A DNA stretch of 64,000 nucleotides from the NCBI GenBank assembly GCA_017439425.1, contig JAFSJE010000048.1, positions 95,391 to 159,390 on the forward strand, in the 5' to 3' direction. Of the stretch, positions 53,581 through 62,943 are shown piece after piece (position 1 is the first letter of the stretch; every line of letters begins with the position of its first letter). The notes below the pieces were generated by a model, which had not been told where the DNA came from, did not search any database, and saw only the letters and a list, made by a program, of their open reading frames with translations. A program made the translations under genes and the position numbers. This DNA is from Oscillospiraceae bacterium. Its GTDB lineage: Bacteria; Bacillota; Clostridia; Oscillospirales; Oscillospiraceae.

Positions 53581-55071
53581 TTACGCAAGCTTGCTTTTGG
53601 CGATATCGAAGCGGCGGAGCGTTTCGTCCTTGCCGAGAATCTCGCAGATCTCGATCGCACCGCCGGGGGTCACAGCCTTGCCGGCCGCTGCGATACGCGC
53701 GGGCCACATGATCTTGCCAATCTTCGCGCCCTCAGCCTCAGCGATGGAGTAGAGCGCGTCGTGGATGGTGTCGTATTTCCAGTCATCGATGGAACGGAAG
53801 GCGGCATCGATCTTATTAAGAAGGTCGAGCGAGCTCTCCTTTGTAAGCTTATTCTTCTTGTTCTCAAAGAGCTCGGCGTCGTACTCGGGCAGAGCATTGA
53901 AGAAGTCGAGAAGCTCGGGAATGTCGCTGAGCTTGTTGATTCTCGACTGAACGAGCGCAGGAATAAGCGCGGCGTTGACCTTGTTGGCGTCAACGGCTCT
54001 GACGATATATTCCATTGAAATCTCACTGAACAGGTCAGGATCCATATTCTTGAGATAGGTGGAATTGAAGTAGTTGAGCTTTTCGATGTCAAAGGCTGAG
54101 GGGGATTTGGAGATACCCTGGGTATCAAAGGCGGCGATGAGCTCGTCCATAGTAAAGAACTCTTTTTCACTCAGTTCGCCTCTGGGGCTCCAGCCGAGGA
54201 GTGTGACGTAGTTGACTATCGCCTCGGGCAGATAACCCATACTAAGCAGATCCTCATAGCTCGGGTCGCCGTAGCGCTTCGACATTTTGCGCACGACGCC
54301 GGTGTTCGGGTCTGTTATCATAACGCTCGGGCAGTGAATGTACTTCGGGATATCCCAACCGAAGGCCTCGTAGAGAAGATTGTACTTCGGTGAGGAGGAG
54401 AGATACTCCGCGCCGCGCACGACGTGGGTGATGCCCATGAGGTGATCGTCGACGACGTTGGCAAAGTTATAGGTGGGCAATCCGTCGCGCTTGATGAGCA
54501 CCTGATCGTCGAGGTCGGCGTTCGGGGCGGTGATGTCGCCGTAGATCTCGTCGTGGAAGGTGGTAGAACCCTCGGACGGGATGCGCTGCCGGATGACGTA
54601 GGGCTCGCCTGCGTCAACTCTCGCCTGAGCCTCGGCAGGGCTTAGATGGCGGCAGGGGTTTTCGGCTCTGTCAAACTCACCGGTGTCCTCTTCGCTCTCG
54701 GTCTTCTCGCAGAAGCAGTAATAGGCGGCGCCCTTCTCAACGAGAAGCTTTGCGTATTTGCCGTAGTAAGGTCTGCGCTCGGTCTGAACATATGGGCCGA
54801 CGGGGCCGCCGATATCGGGGCCCTCATCGTAGGTCATGCCTACACCAGCGAGGGTGCGCTTTATGATGTCGACTGCGCCCTCGACCTCACGAGCCTGGTC
54901 TGTGTCCTCAATGCGGAGGATAAAGGTTCCACCGGCATGGCGGGCTACGAAATATTCATAGAGCGCGGTGCGAAGATTGCCGACGTGCATATGTCCGGTT
55001 GGGGAAGGGGCAAAACGGGTGCGGACGCCGGAGTGCGGTATCCTCGCTTCATTATCCTGAAAAAAGTCCAT
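53581..55071 (-). CDS. gltX: glutamyl-tRNA synthetase
   Basis: Class I synthetase, 496 residues. HIGH-equivalent APSPTGHMHVGN near the N terminus and KMSKRYGDP (about 250-258) are intact. The N-terminal ATP-binding half and the C-terminal anticodon-binding helical half are complete. Start ATG 55071 (MDFFQ) follows GGAGGT; the in-frame TTG at 55086 overlaps that site. Own promoter upstream. Whether it is discriminating cannot be told here. Confidence 0.95.
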   Translation of the reverse strand: MDFFQDNEARIPHSGVRTRFAPSPTGHMHVGNLRTALYEYFVARHAGGTFILRIEDTDQAREVEGAVDIIKRTLAGVGMTYDEGPDIGGPVGPYVQTERRPYYGKYAKLLVEKGAAYYCFCEKTESEEDTGEFDRAENPCRHLSPAEAQARVDAGEPYVIRQRIPSEGSTTFHDEIYGDITAPNADLDDQVLIKRDGLPTYNFANVVDDHLMGITHVVRGAEYLSSSPKYNLLYEAFGWDIPKYIHCPSVMITDPNTGVVRKMSKRYGDPSYEDLLSMGYLPEAIVNYVTLLGWSPRGELSEKEFFTMDELIAAFDTQGISKSPSAFDIEKLNYFNSTYLKNMDPDLFSEISMEYIVRAVDANKVNAALIPALVQSRINKLSDIPELLDFFNALPEYDAELFENKKNKLTKESSLDLLNKIDAAFRSIDDWKYDTIHDALYSIAEAEGAKIGKIMWPARIAAAGKAVTPGGAIEICEILGKDETLRRFDIAKSKLA

Positions 55072-55100
55072 AAAAATGACCTCCAATAAATTCTCACGAT

Positions 55101-55129
55101 ATTGTAAGCTATTTTTTGAAAAAAAGCAA
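55101..55129 (-). promoter_or_regulatory. gltX promoter
   Basis: On the minus strand, TTGCTT (55124-55129), 17-bp spacer, TACAAT (55101-55106). Confidence 0.7.
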
Positions 55130-55147
55130 GAACATTGAGTTAAAATG

Positions 55148-55156
55148 TGCTATACT
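55148..55156 (+). promoter_or_regulatory. extended -10 promoter of the FHA-SEDS operon
   Basis: TGCTATACT (55148-55156) is an extended -10 element; no good -35 is seen at the right distance. Confidence 0.5.
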
Positions 55157-55188
55157 ACCCATTAGTTTTTGAGAAGGGAGCTGAAATA

Positions 55189-56880
55189 TTGCACTACGCA
55201 CTGATTGCAATCATGGCGCTTATTCTTCTGCGCTGCGCGTTTTCGCTCCTTTTCTCTGACTCAAAGAACGAGGTGTGGGGTACGCTCGTAGATAAAAAGG
55301 GGACAAGCTATGACCTCACACACTGGGAAAACCTCATCGGCAGAAGCTCGGGCGCGGACGTTCGCATAAACAAGAAGACCGTCTCTCCGGTACACGCCGC
55401 TCTCGTGCGCGATAACGAGGGGGCTTGGACGGTTTCCGACCTCGGCAGCAGAGAGGGTACGATCCTGCGAGGCAAGATGATCAAAAAGCGGCAGCGGATA
55501 AACTCCGGCGATACACTTACGATCGGCGGCACGGAGCTGACCTTTACGCGCACGACAAAGAAAATGGAGGAAAACCTCGAAATAACGCGCGAGGACGCAT
55601 CGAAGGGCACCGGTGCGTGGCTCTGCATACTGCTTCTCAGCGCCTTTGTCTGCATTCTCGCATTTGAGCTTTTTAAAAACCTCGACAGCGCGCTCACGGT
55701 GAACGTTCTTTTTGCCTTCGGCTCGGTGCTGATCCTCTCGTGGGGTACGTTTATCCTTACTCTCAGCGCCCGAAGACGGGGCTTTGAGCTTGAGACGATA
55801 GCGTTTTTATTGACGAGCGTCGGCTTTGCCGTTTGCCTTACATCGGATGCGAAAAACGTTTTTAAGCTCGGAATTTGCCTTGCAATCGGCGTTGTGCTTT
55901 ATTTTGCGATGTGCTGGTTTCTGCGCGATCAGAAGCGCGTTAATCTCCTGCGCGTACCTATCGCCGGCCTCGGGCTTGTACTGCTCGGCGTGAATCTTGC
56001 GTCCGCCTCGACCCTCCTCGGAGCGAAAAACTGGCTGAATATCGGCGGCGTGAGCTTTCAGCCCTCGGAGATCGTCAAAATCGCGTTTATTTTTGCCGGA
56101 AGCGTGGGTCTTGAGCGGATATTTTCCAAAGGAAACGTCGTACTCTTTATGGCGTTTTCGGCTATCTGCGTTGGCTGCCTTGCCGTTATGCGCGACTTCG
56201 GCACGGCGCTAATATTCTTTACCGTGTACCTTATCATCGCCTTTATGCGCTCCGGCTCCTTTGCGACTGTATTCATGAGCGCGCTCGGCGCTCTGCTTGC
56301 CGCCGTTATCGCAATAACCGCCCGCCCGTATATTGCCGACAGATTCGCCGTATGGGGGCACGCGTGGGAGGACGCCGCCAACCTCGGATATCAGCAGACC
56401 CGTACGATGACTGCGGTCGCCTCCGGCGGACTGTTCGGACTCGGCGGCGGAAAGGGCTGGTTCAATTCTGTTTTTGCTGCCGATACCGATATGGTGTTCG
56501 GCGTTATATGCGAGGAGTATGGCTTCATCATCGCCGCGCTGTGCGTACTTTTCATAGCCTTCCTCGGCTTTGCCGCTGTTAAAAGCGTAAAAAATGCCCG
56601 CAGCTCGTTCTATGCCATAGCCGCCTGCGCCGCCGCAAGCTTCTGTATCGCGGGACTTATTCTGAACGTTTTTGGCTCTGTAGATATTCTGCCCTTCACG
56701 GGCGTGACGTTTCCGTTTGTCTCAAAGGGCGGAACAAGCCTAATAGCCTCGTGGGGTATGCTGAGCTTTCTGAAGGCGGCTGACACGCGCCCGATGACAA
56801 GCTTCGCCGTTCTGCCTCCCGGCACGCGAGCAAAGAAGAAAAGAAAGCCAAAAAAGGAGGCACCCGATGAGGAAGCTTAA
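55189..56880 (+). CDS. FHA domain fused to a SEDS peptidoglycan glycosyltransferase
   Basis: 563 residues from TTG 55189, 8 bp after GGGAG. One N-terminal membrane helix, an FHA phosphothreonine-binding domain at about 35-115 (IGRSSGADV, SPVH, DLGSREGT), then a FtsW/RodA/SpoVE-type membrane domain with about ten spans (about 140-540; GAKNWLNIGGVSFQPSE, MRDFGTALIFF, GFIIAALCV, SKGGTSLI) and a Lys-rich tail. SEDS proteins polymerise glycan strands from lipid II with a cognate class B PBP, here encoded next to it. The FHA domain predicts control by a Ser/Thr kinase, as in actinobacterial rodA-pbpA clusters; no kinase is in this window. Confidence 0.9.
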   Translation: MHYALIAIMALILLRCAFSLLFSDSKNEVWGTLVDKKGTSYDLTHWENLIGRSSGADVRINKKTVSPVHAALVRDNEGAWTVSDLGSREGTILRGKMIKKRQRINSGDTLTIGGTELTFTRTTKKMEENLEITREDASKGTGAWLCILLLSAFVCILAFELFKNLDSALTVNVLFAFGSVLILSWGTFILTLSARRRGFELETIAFLLTSVGFAVCLTSDAKNVFKLGICLAIGVVLYFAMCWFLRDQKRVNLLRVPIAGLGLVLLGVNLASASTLLGAKNWLNIGGVSFQPSEIVKIAFIFAGSVGLERIFSKGNVVLFMAFSAICVGCLAVMRDFGTALIFFTVYLIIAFMRSGSFATVFMSALGALLAAVIAITARPYIADRFAVWGHAWEDAANLGYQQTRTMTAVASGGLFGLGGGKGWFNSVFAADTDMVFGVICEEYGFIIAALCVLFIAFLGFAAVKSVKNARSSFYAIAACAAASFCIAGLILNVFGSVDILPFTGVTFPFVSKGGTSLIASWGMLSFLKAADTRPMTSFAVLPPGTRAKKKRKPKKEAPDEEA

Positions 56881-58168
56881 ATATCGCGCGCTCATTGTGG
56901 CGCTGTTCTCGACCGCGGTAATAGCGCTCCTCGGCTATTTCGGCTGGAGAGCGTTTAATGACGGTGCATACTGGGCTTCGTATCAGGCTAACGGCAATAT
57001 CTACTCCTCAGGCAAGCTCACGCGCGGAACGATAACCGACCGCGGCGGCAAGACTCTCGCCTCGCTTACGGAGAACGGCATCGTCTATTCCGAAGATCCG
57101 CTGACCCGCGCTTCAACACTGCACCTTATCGGCGATAACGCCGGAAATATCGCCTTCGGCGCATACCGGCAGTTTCGCACTGACCTTACGGGCTGGGATT
57201 ATATCCACGGCGTTTCCGGCGAGGGAGGCAGCGTGGCGCTGAGCATTTCAGCCGAGGCGCAGAGAGAGGCTTATTCGGCGCTTGATGGCAGAAGCGGCGC
57301 AGTCGCCGTAGTAGACTATGAAACGGGCGAGATAATAGTCTGCGCCACAAGCCCGGGCTTCGATCCTTATAACTTGCCGGAGGTATTGCCGGACGGCGCG
57401 TATATCAACCGCGCGATAAGCGCCGCGTACACACCGGGCTCGGTTTTCAAGCTCGTCACAATGGCGGCGGCAATAGAGAATATCCCCGACCTCTATGAGC
57501 GGAATTTTCACTGCGAAGGAGAAACCGTTATCGGCGGAGGTAAGATAACCTGTGCTGCAAAGCACGGCGATATGAAGATCGAGGACGCGATGGCAAAGAG
57601 CTGCAACTGCGTATTTGCCGCGCTCGCAGCTGAGATCGGCGGAGAAACAATGCAGAAATACGCCGATAAATTCGGCTTTACCTCAAAAATCGATATAACC
57701 GGCGCGAGAATATCGGCGGGAAGGTACACCGGGAAAGAGAGCGACGATACTGCCCTTGCTTGGAGCGGAGTTGGGCAATCTGACGACCTTGTCGTGCCGA
57801 TGGCGCTCGCGCGATACTGCGCAGCAATAGCGAACGGAGGAGAGATAAACGAGCTGACTCTTAAAAAGGGAGAGAGCGGAGAAAGGACGCGCCTTTTAGA
57901 AAAGAACACCGCAGAAAGGCTCGCGGAGGTCATGGGCTACACCGTAAAGCACTCCTACGGAGAGGAGAACTTTCCGGCTCTCGAGCTTCACGCAAAGAGC
58001 GGAACGGCTGAGGTCGGAGGAGGCAAAAGGCCTAATTCGTGGTTCTGCGGGTTTATAGAAAATGACGGCGCGCCGTACGCCTTTGCGGTTATTATCGAAA
58101 ACGGCGGCTGGGGAATAGGCGAGGCGGCGGACTGCGCGAGGAATGTCCTGAATATCCTTATTCAGTAA
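56867..58168 (+). CDS. class B penicillin-binding protein (PbpA-like transpeptidase)
   Basis: 433 residues, short for a PBP. N-terminal membrane anchor (about 8-28), a small N-terminal dimerisation region with RGTITDRGGKTLA, and the transpeptidase domain with Ser192-x-x-Lys195 (TPGSVFKL), SxN at 245-247 (SCN) and KSGT from 377. It overlaps the SEDS gene by 14 bp and has GGAGG within that gene, so the two proteins are made together and should form a SEDS-PBP synthase. It lacks PASTA repeats. Confidence 0.92.
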   Translation: MRKLKYRALIVALFSTAVIALLGYFGWRAFNDGAYWASYQANGNIYSSGKLTRGTITDRGGKTLASLTENGIVYSEDPLTRASTLHLIGDNAGNIAFGAYRQFRTDLTGWDYIHGVSGEGGSVALSISAEAQREAYSALDGRSGAVAVVDYETGEIIVCATSPGFDPYNLPEVLPDGAYINRAISAAYTPGSVFKLVTMAAAIENIPDLYERNFHCEGETVIGGGKITCAAKHGDMKIEDAMAKSCNCVFAALAAEIGGETMQKYADKFGFTSKIDITGARISAGRYTGKESDDTALAWSGVGQSDDLVVPMALARYCAAIANGGEINELTLKKGESGERTRLLEKNTAERLAEVMGYTVKHSYGEENFPALELHAKSGTAEVGGGKRPNSWFCGFIENDGAPYAFAVIIENGGWGIGEAADCARNVLNILIQ

Positions 58169-58190
58169 ACTAATTGCACACTTTTGTTTA

Positions 58191-58219
58191 TTGACTAATT
58201 CACTTTCGTATGCTAATAT
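58191..58219 (+). promoter_or_regulatory. promoter of the acyltransferase-ligase operon
   Basis: TTGACT (58191-58196), 17-bp spacer, TAATAT (58214-58219). Confidence 0.7.
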
Positions 58220-58266
58220 ACAAAAGAATGCGCAGACAAATAAATATACTGAAAGGTACTACTGCT

Positions 58267-59148
58267 TTGGAAGAAAGAAAGAGACGCTTCGGGGACAGAA
58301 AGGACGGTTATCTTCTGCGTGACGTGGACGCCATGCACTACATTACACCGATAATCTACCCCAACAGATGCGATAATGAGGCTTATGTCTCAGAGACTAT
58401 CGACCTCACAAATCTCAATGCGTTCATAGCTAAGAAGAATGCCGAAAAGCCTGAATTCAAATACACTCTTTTCCACGCAATCGTAACCGCGGTGCTGAAA
58501 ACGATTACGCTTCGCCCTCAGCTCAACCGCTTCATCGCAAATTCCAACCTCTATATGAGAAACAGGATATCCGCCTCGTTTATTGTTAAAAAGCGCTTTA
58601 ACGACAAATCGGAGGAGGGTCTTGCCTTCGTAAAGGCGAAGCCTGAGAGCACGCTCGATTCCATTCATGATGAGATCAAACGCCAGGTGCTTATCGTCCG
58701 TGATGATAAGCAGTCCTCCGGCTCCACGCAGGACAGCATGGACATAATAAACAAGATGCCGCGTTTTCTCTCCAAGGCGATCGTGCGCCTCATAATGTTT
58801 CTTGAAAAGCGCGGCAAATGCCCGCAGTTCCTTATTGCCGACGATCCTTATTACGCTTCCGTAATACTCTCGAACCTCGGCTCGATCAAGCTGAAGAGCG
58901 GCTATCACCACCTCACGAACTGGGGCACCTGCTCGATCTTCGTGGTTGTCGGAGAGAAGACGATGTGCCCGAAATACAACGAGGACGGCACCTTTGAAAT
59001 GCGCGAGATGCTTGATCTCGGGCTTACGATAGACGAGCGCATTGCCGACGGATATTATTTCTCAAAGTCCATAAGACTTCTGAAGCTTCTGCTTGAAAAA
59101 CCTGAGCTTCTCGAGGCTCCATTATCTGAGGAGGTCGATTTCATATGA
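58267..59148 (+). CDS. stand-alone E2/CAT-fold acyltransferase with altered active site
   Basis: 293 residues resembling the catalytic domain of 2-oxoacid dehydrogenase E2 or chloramphenicol acetyltransferase, with no lipoyl or subunit-binding domain. The catalytic motif DHRxxDG reads DERIADG, with Glu257 replacing the catalytic His. TTG 58267 (LEERKRRFG) is chosen because the promoter -10 ends at 58219, which excludes ATG 58210, and GAAAGG lies 10 bp upstream; ATG 58228 would be nearly leaderless. Its stop overlaps the next start (ATGA). It may be a CoA-dependent acyltransferase working with the ligase, or a non-catalytic relative. Confidence 0.75.
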   Translation: MEERKRRFGDRKDGYLLRDVDAMHYITPIIYPNRCDNEAYVSETIDLTNLNAFIAKKNAEKPEFKYTLFHAIVTAVLKTITLRPQLNRFIANSNLYMRNRISASFIVKKRFNDKSEEGLAFVKAKPESTLDSIHDEIKRQVLIVRDDKQSSGSTQDSMDIINKMPRFLSKAIVRLIMFLEKRGKCPQFLIADDPYYASVILSNLGSIKLKSGYHHLTNWGTCSIFVVVGEKTMCPKYNEDGTFEMREMLDLGLTIDERIADGYYFSKSIRLLKLLLEKPELLEAPLSEEVDFI

Positions 59149-60878
59149 GCGAAATAACAGCAAAAACACCGTGGATTTCCCACCTCGGCGATATGCCGAG
59201 CCACATTGACTACTACCAGGGCAGCATGTACGGCAAGGTGCGCGACACAGCCAACGCCTATCCGAACAACATCGCCTTTGACTTTATGGGCAAGAGCACT
59301 ACCTATAAGCAGCTGCTCGAGGATATCGACCGCTGCGCCAAGTCGCTCAGGACCATCGGCGTGCGCGAGGACGACTGCGTTACTATCGCTATGCCGAACT
59401 GCCCGCAGGCGATCCAGGCATTTTACGCCGTCAACCGCGTCGGAGCCATAGCCAATATGATACATCCGCTCTCGAGTGAGAAGGAGATAGAATTCTATCT
59501 CAACGAGTCAAACTCCGTGACAGTTATCACCCTTGACCAGTTCTACGGCAAGTTTGAGGCTATCCGCCAGAACACAAGAGTGGTCAACATCGTGCTCGCG
59601 AGCATCAAGGACGAGCTTCAGCAGCCTCTTAAGACCGGCTATATGCTCACCGAGGGAAGAAAAATCGAGAAGATTCCGGAGGACGCCCCGATTATCCGCT
59701 GGAAGGACTTCATAAAGCTTGGCAACGCCTGCTTCTGGAACTATCAGGTCGAGCGCAAGGCTGATTCGCCTGCGGTCATTCTCTATTCCGGCGGCACCAC
59801 TGGAACTACGAAGGGCATACTTCTTACAAATCTCAACTTCAATGCGCTTGCGGCACAGATCGTCGGTGTGAACAAGATGTTCCGCCCGGGCGACAGAATG
59901 CTCGCCGCAATGCCGCTTTTCCACGGCTTCGGTCTCGGCGTCTGCATACATTCCATGCTCGGAAACGGCGGGCGCTGTATCCTCGTCCCGCGCTTCACCG
60001 CACAGAGCTACGCGAAGCTCATAACCAAGTATAAATGCAATTTCATCGCCGGCGTTCCGACGCTCTATGAGGCGCTTCTGCGACTTGACAGCATGGACAA
60101 GGCCGACCTTTCGAGCCTCAAGGGAGTTTTCTCCGGCGGCGACAGCCTCTCCGTCGAGCTGAAAAAGAAGTTCGATAAATTTCTCTATGACCACAACGCC
60201 GTCGTGCAGGTGCGCGAGGGCTACGGAACCACAGAGACAGTTACGGCGTGCTGCCTCACGCCTCCGCATATGTCCAAGGAGGGCAGCATCGGTCTGCCGT
60301 TCCCGGATACATATATCAAAATCGTAAAGCCCGGCACCGATGAGGAGCTTCCCTACGGCGAGGAGGGCGAGATTCTGCTCGCCGGCCCGACCGTTATGAA
60401 GGAATACCGCAATCACCCTGAGGAAACGGCTAAAACTCTCCGTAAGCACGCCGACGGCCTTACATGGGTATACACCGGCGACCTCGGAACGATGGACGAC
60501 GAGGGCTTTGTATTCTTCAAGGGCAGAATAAAGAGAATGATAATATCCTCCGGCTACAATATCTATCCCGCCCAGCTTGAGAATATCCTCGACGCAAATG
60601 AGCTTATCCACATGAGCTGCGTTATCGGCGTACCCGACCCGTACAGAATGCAAAGAGTCAAGGCATTCGTTATGCTGAAGCCCGGCGTTCCCGCGACGGA
60701 GGAGACGAGAAACAGCATTATGGAATATTGCCGCAAGCATATCGCAAAATACGCTATGCCGAAGGAAATCGAATTCCGCGAGGTACTCCCGAAAACCCTT
60801 GTAGGCAAGGTAGCCTATCGCGAATTAGAGGAAGAGGAGCTTAATAAGCTCAAAAAGAACGAAGGAGATAATAAATGA
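59145..60878 (+). CDS. AMP-forming acyl-CoA ligase
   Basis: 577 residues of the adenylate-forming family. P-loop YSGGTTGTTKG (about 208-218), GYGTTET (about 362-368), YTGDLG and GRIKRMIISSGYNIYP (hinge), and C-terminal PKTLVGKVAYRELE with the catalytic Lys. Activates a carboxylic acid to acyl-AMP and then to the CoA ester; long- or medium-chain acid likely but not proven. Coupled by ATGA to the acyltransferase upstream and to the regulator downstream. Confidence 0.9.
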   Translation: MSEITAKTPWISHLGDMPSHIDYYQGSMYGKVRDTANAYPNNIAFDFMGKSTTYKQLLEDIDRCAKSLRTIGVREDDCVTIAMPNCPQAIQAFYAVNRVGAIANMIHPLSSEKEIEFYLNESNSVTVITLDQFYGKFEAIRQNTRVVNIVLASIKDELQQPLKTGYMLTEGRKIEKIPEDAPIIRWKDFIKLGNACFWNYQVERKADSPAVILYSGGTTGTTKGILLTNLNFNALAAQIVGVNKMFRPGDRMLAAMPLFHGFGLGVCIHSMLGNGGRCILVPRFTAQSYAKLITKYKCNFIAGVPTLYEALLRLDSMDKADLSSLKGVFSGGDSLSVELKKKFDKFLYDHNAVVQVREGYGTTETVTACCLTPPHMSKEGSIGLPFPDTYIKIVKPGTDEELPYGEEGEILLAGPTVMKEYRNHPEETAKTLRKHADGLTWVYTGDLGTMDDEGFVFFKGRIKRMIISSGYNIYPAQLENILDANELIHMSCVIGVPDPYRMQRVKAFVMLKPGVPATEETRNSIMEYCRKHIAKYAMPKEIEFREVLPKTLVGKVAYRELEEEELNKLKKNEGDNK

Positions 60879-61180
60879 ACAAGATCGACCGTAAAGGGCG
60901 CAACGACGACCTCTACAAAGCAGTTTTGACCCTTAAAACTATTGATGAGTGCAAGAAATTTTTTGAGGATCTATGCTCCATCTCAGAGCTTCAGGCCATG
61001 GAGCAGCGTTTCTCAGTCGCGCTTCTCCTTCAGCAGGGTATGATCTACAACGATATCCTTGACGAAACCGGCGCCTCCAGCGCCACAATCAGCCGCGTCA
61101 ACCGTTCATTGAGATACGGCTCCGGCGGGTATGACGTTGTATTCGAGCGTATGGATCTCGATAAAGAGGTCAAAAAGTGA
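60875..61180 (+). CDS. YerC/TrpR-superfamily regulator
   Basis: 101 residues. The pattern LCSISELQAMEQRFSVALLL, YNDILDETGASSATISRVNRSLRYG is typical of the YerC/YecD branch of TrpR-like helix-turn-helix proteins. It overlaps the ligase stop by ATGA. Ligand unknown; probably regulates its own operon. Confidence 0.9.
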   Translation: MNKIDRKGRNDDLYKAVLTLKTIDECKKFFEDLCSISELQAMEQRFSVALLLQQGMIYNDILDETGASSATISRVNRSLRYGSGGYDVVFERMDLDKEVKK

Positions 61181-61896
61181 GCGCTTATATACCCCTCGCG
61201 CCGTTTTACGATGAACTGACTCGCGATGTTCCGTATTCCGCCTTTGCAGACCTCTATGAGGAGGTCTTTGCGGAATACGGAATTTCCGCATATACGATCC
61301 TCGATCTGGGCTGCGGCACCGGCACGCTTACCTGCATTTTAGCGGAGCGCGGGCATGAGATGATCGGCACAGACTACTCCGAGGAGATGCTCTCCGAGGC
61401 GCAGGAAAAGTGCTGGGAGCGGGAGTTTGACGTGCGGCCGATGTTCCTCCATCAGAGCATGACAGAGCTCGACCTCTACGGAACGGTAAACGCCGCGGTC
61501 TCGAGCCTCGACAGTCTCAATTACGTCGCTCCGGAGGATATTTCCGAGGTGTTCCGGCGGCTGAGGCTATTTATCGAGCCGGGCGGAGCGCTTGTTTTCG
61601 ACGTTAACAGACCCGAGTGGTTCAAGAGCCTCGACGGGCAGGTGTTCGTTGATGAGACAGACGACGTTTTCTGCGTTTGGCGCGCGGACTTTTCAAATGA
61701 TAAGCTCACCTACGGCATGGATATTTTCTCTCGCGCCGGAAGCACGTGGTCGCGCAGGCAGGAGGAGCATATAGAATATGCGCACAGCATAGATTTTCTC
61801 AAAGAAAAGCTCAGAGATAACGGCTTCGGAGAGATAAAGACCCGCACGCTTGCGGGCAGCGAAAACAGAGTGTTTATTTCAGCAAGAAGGATGTAA
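61177..61896 (+). CDS. class I SAM-dependent methyltransferase
   Basis: 239 residues. SAM motif I ILDLGCGTGTLT (about 42-53), motif for acidic loop IGTDYSEEML, and motif IV region NAAVSSLDSLNYV. GTG 61177 overlaps the previous stop. Small-molecule type; substrate unknown. Confidence 0.88.
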   Translation: MSAYIPLAPFYDELTRDVPYSAFADLYEEVFAEYGISAYTILDLGCGTGTLTCILAERGHEMIGTDYSEEMLSEAQEKCWEREFDVRPMFLHQSMTELDLYGTVNAAVSSLDSLNYVAPEDISEVFRRLRLFIEPGGALVFDVNRPEWFKSLDGQVFVDETDDVFCVWRADFSNDKLTYGMDIFSRAGSTWSRRQEEHIEYAHSIDFLKEKLRDNGFGEIKTRTLAGSENRVFISARRM

Positions 61897-61902
61897 ATTA
61901 CC

Positions 61903-62766
61903 TTGGATGAACTTATAAGAGCAATATCAGCCGACGGCTTTATAAAGATGACCGCCGTCAGCACAAGAGAAATGACCGAAAGAGCGAGAAATATACATCA
62001 TACTCTGCCGGTAGTCACCGCGGCGCTCGGCAGAACCATGGCGGCAGTCAGTATGCTCGGCAACGAGATGAAGCGCGAGGACGCGAGCATCACGGTGAGA
62101 ATTAACGGCGGCGGCCCTGCGGGAACGATCCTTGTAACCTCCGACAGCCATGGCAACGTGCGCGGTTACGTTCAGAATCCTGAGGTAGATATCCCGCTGA
62201 AGCCAAACGGCAAGCTCGACGTTTCCGGTGCGGTCGGAACTGACGGAATGCTGACGGTTATCCGCGACCTCGGTTACGGCGAGCCGTATAACGGCTCTGT
62301 CGAGCTTGTGACGGGTGAGATTGCGGAGGATTTTGCACAGTATCTGCATGAGTCGGAGCAGATTGCTTCCGCCGTGGCTCTCGGAGTGCTCGTCGACCGT
62401 GATCAGAGCGTTATCGCATCCGGCGGCTATATCGCGGAGCTTCTGCCGGGCGCGCCGGACGATACGATAGACAGACTTGAGGAGAATATCAAAAAAGCCG
62501 GATATATCACGCCTATGCTCAGAGAATGCACCGCGGAGGAGGTAATTCGACGAGTTCTCGACGGCTTTGAACCTGAGATCCTCGAGCGCGATGAGATTTC
62601 CTATAAGTGCTACTGCTCGAGGGATAAGTTTCTCGGCTCGATAATGACAATTGACAGAAATGAGCTCAGAACGATGCTCGAGGAGGATAAGAGAATAGAG
62701 GTCCGCTGCCGTTACTGCGGCGAGGTGTATAATTACACCGAGGCAGATTTTCCTGAAATCTTTTGA
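61903..62766 (+). CDS. hslO: redox-activated chaperone Hsp33
   Basis: 287 residues. N-terminal chaperone domain (LPVVTAALGRTMAAV, GNVRGYVQNP) and C-terminal zinc switch with CYCSR and CRYCGE, i.e. CxC and CxxC, which release zinc on oxidation. Start TTG 61903 behind AAGGATG. Last gene of the operon begun at 58267. Confidence 0.94.
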   Translation: MDELIRAISADGFIKMTAVSTREMTERARNIHHTLPVVTAALGRTMAAVSMLGNEMKREDASITVRINGGGPAGTILVTSDSHGNVRGYVQNPEVDIPLKPNGKLDVSGAVGTDGMLTVIRDLGYGEPYNGSVELVTGEIAEDFAQYLHESEQIASAVALGVLVDRDQSVIASGGYIAELLPGAPDDTIDRLEENIKKAGYITPMLRECTAEEVIRRVLDGFEPEILERDEISYKCYCSRDKFLGSIMTIDRNELRTMLEEDKRIEVRCRYCGEVYNYTEADFPEIF

Positions 62767-62774
62767 AAAAGTTC

Positions 62775-62803
62775 TTGACTTTGGTGTTCCGCTATGGTAT
62801 AGT
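62775..62803 (+). promoter_or_regulatory. tRNA-Ala promoter
   Basis: TTGACT (62775-62780), 17-bp spacer, TATAGT (62798-62803). Confidence 0.8.
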
Positions 62804-62828
62804 ATCTAAGCACTGAGGAACACCGCGT

Positions 62829-62904
62829 GGGGGCGTAGCTCAGCTGGGAGAGCGCCTGAATGGCATTCAGGAGGTCAAGAGTTCGATCCTCTCCGTCTCC
62901 ACCA
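62829..62904 (+). tRNA. tRNA-Ala (GGC)
   Basis: 76-nt tRNA: acceptor GGGGGCG/CGTCTCC (two G-U pairs), encoded CCA (62902-62904), anticodon stem CCTGA/TCAGG with loop ATGGCAT, anticodon GGC for GCC/GCU codons. Confidence 0.94.
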
Positions 62905-62906
62905 CG

Positions 62907-62943
62907 AAAACCCGTCAAAACGCAAGTTTTGACGGGTTTTTGT
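62907..62943 (+). terminator. tRNA-Ala terminator
   Basis: Perfect 15-bp stem (62907-62921 with 62926-62940), loop GCAA, T run. Confidence 0.9.
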
